From the NCBI GenBank assembly GCA_045654645.1, contig JAZONR010000038.1:1-56508 (forward strand): a DNA stretch of 56,508 nt, read 5' to 3'. This document shows, piece by piece, positions 50,105-56,508 of this stretch (the first letter of the stretch is position 1; every line of letters starts with the position of its first letter). This DNA is from HGM04593 sp045654645. GTDB taxonomy: Bacteria; Bacteroidota; Bacteroidia; Bacteroidales; Bacteroidaceae. The position numbers were made by a program, and so were the translations under genes. The notes under the pieces were generated by a model that did no database searches, was not told where the DNA came from, and saw nothing but the letters and a program-made list of their open reading frames with translations.

Positions 50105-51208
50105 TTATACATTGAAACGGAAGTGCATAATGTCGCCGTCCTGCACAACATATTCTTTGCCCTCTACGCTCATCTTTCCGGCCTCTTTAACGGCAGCCTC
50201 GGAGCCATAGTTGATGTAATCCTCGTATTTGATAACCTCGGCGCGGATGAAGCCCTTTTCAAAGTCGGTGTGGATGACTCCTGCACACTGGGGGGCCTTC
50301 CATCCCTTGCGGAATGTCCACGCTTTTACCTCCATTGGACCTGCTGTAATATATGTCTGCAGGTTCAGAAGCTGGTAAATAGCCTTGATCAGACGGTCGC
50401 AGCCGGACTCCTTAAGGCCCATATCCTCAAGGAACATCTGCTTCTCCTCATAGCTCTCGAGCTCGGCTATGTCGGCCTCGGTCTGTGCCGAGATGATAAG
50501 AAGCTCGGCATACTCGTCCTTGATTGCCTCGCGCACAGCTTCTACATACTTGTTGCCGTTGGCAGCCGATGTGTCATCTACGTTGCACACATAGAGAACG
50601 GGCTTTGATGTGAGGAGGAAAAGGTTTTTGGCTACCTGTTGCTCATCCTCGGTGTCAAAAGTTACTGTGCGCGCCGATTTTCCGGCTTCAAGAGCCTCTT
50701 TGAACTGCATAAGCACATCATACTCGAGCTTAGCCTGCTTGTCGCCACCCACGCGTGCCTGTTTCTCAACACGCTTGATGCGGTTTTCAACTGTTTCAAG
50801 GTCCTTGAACTGCAACTCAAGGTCAATGATTTCTTTGTCGCGTACAGGGTTCACAGAGCCGTCTACGTGAACTATGTTATCGTTATCGAAACAACGGAGA
50901 ACGTGGATAATAGCATCGGTCTCGCGTATGTTTCCAAGGAATTGGTTGCCTAATCCCTCGCCCTTGCTTGCGCCCTTTACAAGTCCTGCGATATCTACAA
51001 TATCACAAGTTGCAGGGACAATGCGGTCGGGGTGTACAAGCTCTGCCAATTTATTCAGTCGTTCATCGGGAACGGTAATCTGTCCCAATTGGGCATCGAT
51101 TGTACAGAAGGGGAAGTTCGCTGCCTGTGCCTTTGCACTCGAGAGGCAGTTGAAAAGAGTAGATTTTCCTACGTTGGGCAAGCCAACAATACCTGCTTTC
51201 AAAGCCAT
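50105..51208 (-). CDS. ychF: Redox-regulated ATPase YchF
   Basis: A 367-residue Obg-related P-loop protein that binds ATP more readily than GTP. P-loop GLPNVGKST is at 9-17, DIAGLVKGASKGEGLGNQFL is switch II, and the C-terminal TGS domain (about 285-365) holds KAWTFRKGWKAPQCAG and FIRAEVI. Known members associate with ribosomes and with oxidative-stress control. Full length. It is upstream of lgt on the same strand. Confidence 0.96.
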   Translation of the reverse strand: MALKAGIVGLPNVGKSTLFNCLSSAKAQAANFPFCTIDAQLGQITVPDERLNKLAELVHPDRIVPATCDIVDIAGLVKGASKGEGLGNQFLGNIRETDAIIHVLRCFDNDNIVHVDGSVNPVRDKEIIDLELQFKDLETVENRIKRVEKQARVGGDKQAKLEYDVLMQFKEALEAGKSARTVTFDTEDEQQVAKNLFLLTSKPVLYVCNVDDTSAANGNKYVEAVREAIKDEYAELLIISAQTEADIAELESYEEKQMFLEDMGLKESGCDRLIKAIYQLLNLQTYITAGPMEVKAWTFRKGWKAPQCAGVIHTDFEKGFIRAEVIKYEDYINYGSEAAVKEAGKMSVEGKEYVVQDGDIMHFRFNV

Positions 51209-51305
51209 ATTATGTATCTATTTTATTGATTATTCCAAATTCTGCGCGAAGATAGTGAAATATTTCCGTACTGCGAAATTGAGTGTTGGGGAATGTGCCG
51301 CAGTT

Positions 51306-52403
51306 TTATCTTCTGTTGCAGCCAAGTATGGATGCAAGTCGTGGAGTGTATCTTGTCAATAGGTGGTGTGAGAGTGCTGTTATAGCAATGATTACAACCG
51401 GTGTTGAAAAGAATATGAGTATTGCTGTGAATGGGTTGTTGTTGCTGTTGAGGGTGAAGTAGGCGGTCTTTATTATAGGGCCTATTATAATTCCGTGTAG
51501 GGCATAGAGTATGAAGCATAGTTTTGTGAGCCCCGGGGTGGGGTGCAACACTCCTTTCCTGAATAGTAGGGATACAATATACAAGGTTGCGGTTATTTTA
51601 ACAATGCAGGTAACAAGGAACATTGTGTCTATGTATGGCGAGTTCTCATCTATCGAGTTCATAAAGAACTGTATGGGGAAGTAGAGAATGGTGGTGATTA
51701 TTCCTATTGGGGTGGGTATTTTTGTGAAGTCGATATTGTGTGTAGCAAGGTAGGCTCCTATGCTGAAAAACAGTATGGCTACATTGCTGAATCCTGTGAT
51801 GGGTATAGCTGTTTTTGCGGCATAACAAATTGTTGTTGCAGTAAGGAATATAATGCCTGTTGTGCGTTTCTTTATGAATATGTGAAGCAGTGGTGCAAGG
51901 AGTGATACAACCATCAGGTCGCGCATAAACCACAATGGGCCGTTGGCAGGGTCTCCTCCTTCGCGCAGAATAAAGTTCCAGTAGCCACTCAAGTAATCTG
52001 GCAGGCTGTAGTTGCATCCGTCTATAATGTTGAATCTAAGGTATAGAATTGCTATTGCAATAGTGTTCCAGGCTATGTAGGGGATGAAAAGAGAGTGTGT
52101 ACGGCGCCTGTATTTGTCGGCGAAGAAGGCTTTGTTACGTGGTTTTTGTGTCCTGAAAAAGAGATAGCCCGATATTATGAAAAGCAGCGGCACTCTCGCC
52201 GGGAGCACAATCCAATGGAAGTATGTGAAGAGGTATTCAATCCACGCCGGCCACTCGGGTGCAGTGCCTTTCCAGGATTCTACCAGTGCATATATGTTGC
52301 AGTGTGCAAATACTACACCTACAATAAGTGGAAAACGGAGCCAGGAGAGGGTGTCGAGCCTCTCCTGGTCATATTGCTTTGTGGTGTGTGTCTGTTTCTG
52401 CAT
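51306..52403 (-). CDS. Membrane acyltransferase (Acyltransferase_3)
   Basis: A 365-residue protein with about ten membrane segments. The family opening RLDTLSWLRFPLIVGVVFAH is present, as is RVPLLFIISGYLFF. Such enzymes add acetyl or succinyl groups to surface glycans. Start 52403 (MQKQTHTTKQYDQERLD) is preferred; a longer frame from 52472 overlaps polA, whose stop lies 13 bases upstream. It is probably co-transcribed with polA. Confidence 0.85.
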   Translation of the reverse strand: MQKQTHTTKQYDQERLDTLSWLRFPLIVGVVFAHCNIYALVESWKGTAPEWPAWIEYLFTYFHWIVLPARVPLLFIISGYLFFRTQKPRNKAFFADKYRRRTHSLFIPYIAWNTIAIAILYLRFNIIDGCNYSLPDYLSGYWNFILREGGDPANGPLWFMRDLMVVSLLAPLLHIFIKKRTTGIIFLTATTICYAAKTAIPITGFSNVAILFFSIGAYLATHNIDFTKIPTPIGIITTILYFPIQFFMNSIDENSPYIDTMFLVTCIVKITATLYIVSLLFRKGVLHPTPGLTKLCFILYALHGIIIGPIIKTAYFTLNSNNNPFTAILIFFSTPVVIIAITALSHHLLTRYTPRLASILGCNRR

Positions 52404-52416
52404 TGTTGTGGTGTGT

Positions 52417-55248
52417 TTAATGTGCCTCGAGCCAATTGGTACCCCAGCCATAGTCGGCTGTGAGGGGAACACTCAGTTCTATTGCATTTTGCATTTCATT
52501 GGTTACAATTGCCTGCAGTGCATCGCGCTCTTCGGGGTGTACATTGAAGTTCAACTCATCGTGCACTTGAAGTATCATTGTGGAGCGCATACCGGCCTCC
52601 TTTAGCCGTTTGTAGATGTTTATCATTGCAACCTTTATGATATCGGCAGCGCTTCCTTGTATTGGAGCATTTACGGCATTGCGCTCGGCATATCCACGCA
52701 CCACAGCATTGTGCGAGTTAATATCGGGCAGGTAGCGCTTGCGGTGGAATATGGTCTCAACATATCCGTTTGCCTTTGCCTCTTGTTTACATTTTTCAAT
52801 GTATGCCTGCACTCCGCTGTATGTTGCAAAATAGTTCTCTATGAGCTCCTTTGCCTCGCGGCGGTCTACATTCATACGCTCGGCAAGGCCGAAAACAGAT
52901 ATACCGTATATTATGCCGAAATTGGCTACTTTTGCCTTGCGGCGTTCATCTTTTGTAACCTGGTCTATTGGCTTTTTGTAGACCTTTGCAGCGGTGGCTG
53001 CGTGAATGTCATATCCGCTGCGGAAATCTTCAATCATATTGGTGTCGCCGCTCAGATGAGCCATTATGCGCAACTCTATCTGTGAATAATCGACCGAGAG
53101 GAAGAGGCATCCGTCATCGGGAACAAATGCTTTGCGCACCTCTTTTCCATCCTCATCGCGTATGGGGATGTTTTGCAGGTTGGGGTTGCTGGAGCTTAGT
53201 CGTCCGGTGGCAGTAACGGTTTGATTATAGGATGTGTGTATCTTTCCGCTCTTGGGATTTACCAGGTTGGGCAAGGCGTCAATGTATGTGCTGAGAAGCT
53301 TTTTAAGTCTTCGGTGTTGTAATATATTTTTTACAATAGGGTGGCGGTTTTGCAGTTGTGCAAGCACTTCCTCCGAGGTTACATATTGTCCTGTCTTTGT
53401 TTTCTTGGGCTTGTCCACAATCTTGAGCTTTCCAAAGAGGATATCACCAACCTGCTTGGGAGAGGCAATGTTAAACGGCTCGCCGGCAAGGGTGTATATC
53501 TCCTGCTCAATGTCGTTGAGGCGTTTGCTGAAGAGTGCCGATGTCTCCTTGAGAGATGTTGTGTCTATGCGTGCTCCGTTGCGTTCCATATATGCAAGTA
53601 CAGGAACAAGTGGCATTTCTATGTTGTAGAAGAGGTTTTCCAATCCCTCTTTCTCAATCTCTTTTTCAAGAATATTCTTTAGCTTGAGTGTTATGTCGGC
53701 ATCCTCGCACGCATAGTCGCACACAAGGGTGGGGGAGATGTCGCGCATATTGCGCTGGTTGCGCCCTTTCTCGCCAATAAGCTCTTCAATCTTTATTGTC
53801 TCGTAGTTGAGATAGATTTCGGCAAGGTAGTCCATTCCGTGGTAGAGCTCGGGTTGCAGCACATAGTGTGCTATCATTGTGTCGAAAAGTTTTCCTTTTA
53901 CCTCTATTCCATAATTGGCAAGGACTGTTATGTCATATTTTATATTTTGTCCTACTTTCTTTATCTCGTCGCTCTCAAAAAAATCTCTGAGGATTTCGAG
54001 GCGTTCCTGTGTTTCGCCTCTATTGGCCGGCATTGGTATGTAGAAGGCTTCGTTTTCCTTCATAGAGAGGCTAAGGCCAACCAATTCGGCGTCGAGTGCG
54101 TTGGTGCTGGTGGTTTCTGTGTCAAAGCACACAGTTTCGCTCTTTTTTAGAACAGTGGCCAAATTGGCTATATCTTCTTTATTATCAATGAGTTTGTAGG
54201 TGTGTGGCACCTCTTTTAAGCTCAAATGGCTCGATTTTTTTTCATCGCCCGTGTCATCGCCCGCAAAAAAATCAAAGAGAGAGCCTTGAATTGCACCTTG
54301 TGCGGCCTGTTTTTTATCTTTGCTGCTTGCGGGTTGTGGAGCGGGTGTTGAAGTGTCGTCAAAAAGAGACGGTGCAAAATTTGTCTTCTTCACTCGTTCC
54401 TTCAGTGCGCGCAGTTCATAGAAGTCGAGCAGGGTGGTGAGTTCTGCTTCATCGGGGGCTTCGCGACGAAGGCTTTGCATATCGAGTTCAATGGGAACAT
54501 CGGTTTTTATTGTTGCAAGGAATTTGCTGAAGAGAATTTTTTCTCTGTTTTCCTCCACTTTTGTTTTGAGTGCTCCTTTCAGCTCGCCTGTGTTATTGAG
54601 CAAATTTTCGATGCTTCCAAACTGCGCTATGAGTTTTTGTGCAGTCTTCTCTCCAACGCCGGGGCATCCGGGTATGTTGTCGCTTGAATCGCCCATCAAT
54701 CCCAGGAGGTCTATCACTTGCATTGTGTTCTCTATGCCAAACTTCTCCTTTACCCTGTCAATGCCCATCACCTCAAACTCTTTGTCGCCATATTTGGGGC
54801 GGTATATAAAAGTGGTTTCAGAGACAAGCTGTCCATAGTCTTTATCGGGGGTCATCATATATGTTATAATTCCCCTTTTCTCCGCTTGTTTTGCCAGTGT
54901 TCCTATGACATCATCGGCTTCGTAGCCGGGGACTTCGAAAATGGGGATATTATAGGCTTTGATGAACTCTTTTATAACGGGCACAGATTCCCTGATGACC
55001 TCGGGGGTCTCCTCTCTTTGGGCTTTGTAATCCTCATAGGCCTCGTGGCGGAACGTTGGGCCTTTGGGGTCGAAGGCTATTCCAATGTGGGTGGGATTCT
55101 CCTTTTTTAGCACATCTTCGAGGGTGTTTATGAAGCCAAGGATGGCCGATGTGTTAAACCCTTTGGAGTTTATGCGAGGGTTTTTGATGAATGCGTAATA
55201 GGCGCGGTATATGAGTGCATACGCGTCGAGTAGGAATAATTTATCCAT
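52417..55248 (-). CDS. polA: DNA polymerase I
   Basis: A 943-residue Pol I with all three parts. The 5' nuclease (1-290) has FLLDAYALIYRAYYA, VPGYEADDVIGTLA and GDSSDNIPGCPGVGEKTA. The 3'-5' exonuclease (about 350-540) keeps FDTETTSTNALDA, with both acidic residues, so proofreading should be active. The polymerase part has SSNPNLQNIPIRDEDGKEVRKAF, DYSQIELRIMAHLSG, KVANFGIIYG and MILQVHDELNF. An acidic/polar linker (APQPASSKDKKQA) joins the first two. Divergent from the polyprenyl synthase. Confidence 0.97.
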   Translation of the reverse strand: MDKLFLLDAYALIYRAYYAFIKNPRINSKGFNTSAILGFINTLEDVLKKENPTHIGIAFDPKGPTFRHEAYEDYKAQREETPEVIRESVPVIKEFIKAYNIPIFEVPGYEADDVIGTLAKQAEKRGIITYMMTPDKDYGQLVSETTFIYRPKYGDKEFEVMGIDRVKEKFGIENTMQVIDLLGLMGDSSDNIPGCPGVGEKTAQKLIAQFGSIENLLNNTGELKGALKTKVEENREKILFSKFLATIKTDVPIELDMQSLRREAPDEAELTTLLDFYELRALKERVKKTNFAPSLFDDTSTPAPQPASSKDKKQAAQGAIQGSLFDFFAGDDTGDEKKSSHLSLKEVPHTYKLIDNKEDIANLATVLKKSETVCFDTETTSTNALDAELVGLSLSMKENEAFYIPMPANRGETQERLEILRDFFESDEIKKVGQNIKYDITVLANYGIEVKGKLFDTMIAHYVLQPELYHGMDYLAEIYLNYETIKIEELIGEKGRNQRNMRDISPTLVCDYACEDADITLKLKNILEKEIEKEGLENLFYNIEMPLVPVLAYMERNGARIDTTSLKETSALFSKRLNDIEQEIYTLAGEPFNIASPKQVGDILFGKLKIVDKPKKTKTGQYVTSEEVLAQLQNRHPIVKNILQHRRLKKLLSTYIDALPNLVNPKSGKIHTSYNQTVTATGRLSSSNPNLQNIPIRDEDGKEVRKAFVPDDGCLFLSVDYSQIELRIMAHLSGDTNMIEDFRSGYDIHAATAAKVYKKPIDQVTKDERRKAKVANFGIIYGISVFGLAERMNVDRREAKELIENYFATYSGVQAYIEKCKQEAKANGYVETIFHRKRYLPDINSHNAVVRGYAERNAVNAPIQGSAADIIKVAMINIYKRLKEAGMRSTMILQVHDELNFNVHPEERDALQAIVTNEMQNAIELSVPLTADYGWGTNWLEAH

Positions 55249-55285
55249 TTGAAATAGTTTTAACTGTTTGTAAAATTACATAATT

Positions 55286-55319
55286 TTTGCCACTATCCAT
55301 TGCTTTTTTATTACTTTTG
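55286..55319 (+). promoter_or_regulatory. Promoter for the polyprenyl synthase gene
   Basis: TTTG (55286-55289) and TACTTTTG (55312-55319) are separated by 22 bases, one or two longer than usual. It excludes the in-frame upstream start at 55300. Confidence 0.5.
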
Positions 55320-55362
55320 CATCGAAACACTCTCTTTGGTGTTTTATATACAAAAACCTACT

Positions 55363-56337
55363 ATGGATATATTGTCAATAATCAAAGCGCCAATTAAGCA
55401 CGAACTTGCTGAATTTAAGGTTTATTTTGACTCTCTTTTAAAGAGTGATGTGGAGCTTATGGGTGAAGCTTTGTCGTTTGTAGGTGCATCGGCCGGTAAA
55501 ATGATGCGTCCGATGCTTGTGCTTCTTGTTGCAAAAGGTATCGGAGAAATCAACGAAAAAGTATATTCTACAGCCGCTGTAATTGAGTTGCTGCATACAG
55601 CCAGTTTGCTGCACGATGATGTTATTGATGAGAGTAACAAGCGTCGTGGCTCGGAGTCTCTCAACGTGCGTTTCAACAATAATGTTGCAGTGCTTGCGGG
55701 TGATTATATGTTCTCGCAGTCGTTGGCTTGTGTGGCAAAGACACGTGATGTGCGCATAATAGATAGGGTAGCAACACTGGGTAGGGAGCTACCAAGCGGA
55801 GAGGTTCTTCAGTTTGAGTTGCAGCAGAAGGGTACATATAGCGAGGATAATTACTTTAAAGCCATATATCTTAAGACAGCAGCGCTCTTTGTGTGCAGTT
55901 GTGCCTGTGCTGTTTATGCGGCAGGCGGTGATGATGTTCTTGTTGAGCGTTTCTCTAACTTTGGTAAATACGCCGGAATGTGTTTCCAGATGAAGGATGA
56001 TATTTTCGACTATTATAGTGATGATATTGGCAAGCCAACGGGTAGTGATATGCGTGAAGGAAAGATTACTTTGCCGGCTCTTTATGTGTTGCGCACAAGC
56101 TCTAACCCGATGCTGACTACTATACGTGAGAAGCTTTCTAATGGAGTATTTCTCGATGAAAAGGAGATTGAGACCTTGCTGGAGTTGTCGAAGAAAGAGG
56201 GTGGTATTGATTATACCAATGCTTGCATTGAGCGTTATCGGGCAATGGCTATTGAGGAGTTGCCGTCTGATATTTCTGTAGAGCTGCGCAATGCTCTTAT
56301 AGCTTATATAGATTATGTAATCAAGAGGGAGAAGTGA
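55363..56337 (+). CDS. Polyprenyl diphosphate synthase
   Basis: A 324-residue trans-isoprenyl diphosphate synthase. First Asp-rich motif LLHDDVIDES (83-92), second QMKDDIFDYYSDD, with GKMMRPMLVLLVAKG near residue 50. The length and the small residues before the first motif suggest a long-chain (hepta/octaprenyl) product, for the menaquinone tail. ATG 55363 is the family-like start and fits the promoter; 55300 does not. Followed by a terminator. Confidence 0.9.
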   Translation: MDILSIIKAPIKHELAEFKVYFDSLLKSDVELMGEALSFVGASAGKMMRPMLVLLVAKGIGEINEKVYSTAAVIELLHTASLLHDDVIDESNKRRGSESLNVRFNNNVAVLAGDYMFSQSLACVAKTRDVRIIDRVATLGRELPSGEVLQFELQQKGTYSEDNYFKAIYLKTAALFVCSCACAVYAAGGDDVLVERFSNFGKYAGMCFQMKDDIFDYYSDDIGKPTGSDMREGKITLPALYVLRTSSNPMLTTIREKLSNGVFLDEKEIETLLELSKKEGGIDYTNACIERYRAMAIEELPSDISVELRNALIAYIDYVIKREK

Positions 56338-56370
56338 TTGTGGCTTCCTGTCGGTTAAATACAATACAAA

Positions 56371-56410
56371 AGAGGCTGGGTCAAAAGTAATTTTGGCTCA
56401 GCCTCTTGTT
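56371..56410 (+). terminator. Terminator after the polyprenyl synthase gene
   Basis: AGAGGCTGGGTCAAAA (56371-56386) pairs with TTTTGGCTCAGCCTCT (56391-56406) with two mismatches/G-U positions, followed by TGTTTGG. Nothing is seen in the rest of the window (56411-56508). Confidence 0.75.
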
Positions 56411-56508
56411 TGGAGTAATTTTTCCGTTTTTATCTTCAGATTCGAAGAAATATCATTTTTGTACGCATAAATCCTTTATGCAGCCCGACAACATTCTAAA
56501 TATGCTCC

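Noticed and set aside
26000..51000. Strand-composition switch (plus strand C-richer about 28-44 kb, G-richer beyond about 49 kb)
   Set aside because: Counted by eye on single lines only and inconsistent among genes; not reliable evidence for an origin or inversion.
55300..55362. Longer N-terminus of the polyprenyl synthase
   Set aside because: The upstream start overlaps the predicted -7 box and the extra residues have no family likeness.

Overview
The window reads as the chromosome of a Bacteroidales bacterium (phylum Bacteroidota), probably an uncultured gut or oral relative of Bacteroides, Prevotella or Muribaculaceae. Reasons: many starts follow the Bacteroidota -7 box TAnnTTTG or its TAnnTTCG variant rather than an E. 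coli -10; two type IX secretion (T9SS) components, PorE-like and PorZ, and cargo with C-terminal sorting tails are present; there is a TonB receptor with an N-terminal carboxypeptidase-regulatory domain and a C10 (interpain/PrtT-like) protease; and neighbourhoods such as lptG-ribBA-aspC and leuS-yitT-rdgB-porZ look familiar for the order. Genus cannot be fixed from this sequence alone.

Layout. 1-3.4 kb: two clusters of alternating GC-rich hairpin modules (A and B), one of them split by a small DUF559 endonuclease gene, flank a porE-like gene. 3.4-12.6 kb: secreted and surface proteins (endonuclease I, TonB receptor, C10 peptidase, esterase). 12.6-15.5 kb: recR, membrane protein, GT2 glycosyltransferase and GNAT genes in one run. 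15.9-20.7 kb: tRNA-Asp followed by two integrated cassettes without an integrase, each closed by a copy of the tRNA 3' end plus its terminator; cargo is a BRO-like protein, then an ECF sigma factor with a membrane partner and an AAA/DUF4143 ATPase. 20.8-29.5 kb: housekeeping genes (SpmA/B-like, ybeY, M20 deacylase, prfB, CYTH, VanZ, ruvB, flippase). 29.6-31.0 kb: small accessory patch with an HNH nuclease, a Mrr-N-like protein, decayed tails and tRNA-Met. 31.2-36.1 kb: START-like protein, lptG, ribBA, aspC. 36.1-36.65 kb: very AT-rich gene-free stretch with origin-like motifs. 36.65-56.3 kb: phosphoesterase, porZ, rdgB, yitT, leuS, mutS, katA, lgt, ychF, acyltransferase, polA and a polyprenyl synthase.

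How parts fit: PorE and PorZ belong to the machine that would export and anchor the endonuclease and C10 peptidase encoded here. RecR, RuvB, MutS and PolA serve DNA repair. The strongest candidate for an undescribed system is the DUF559 gene lying inside an array of alternating hairpin modules, with remote module arrays and scars where a hairpin has been cleanly lost. The second is the pair of integrase-less cassettes stacked at tRNA-Asp, the larger one carrying direct-repeat arm-like sites near both ends.
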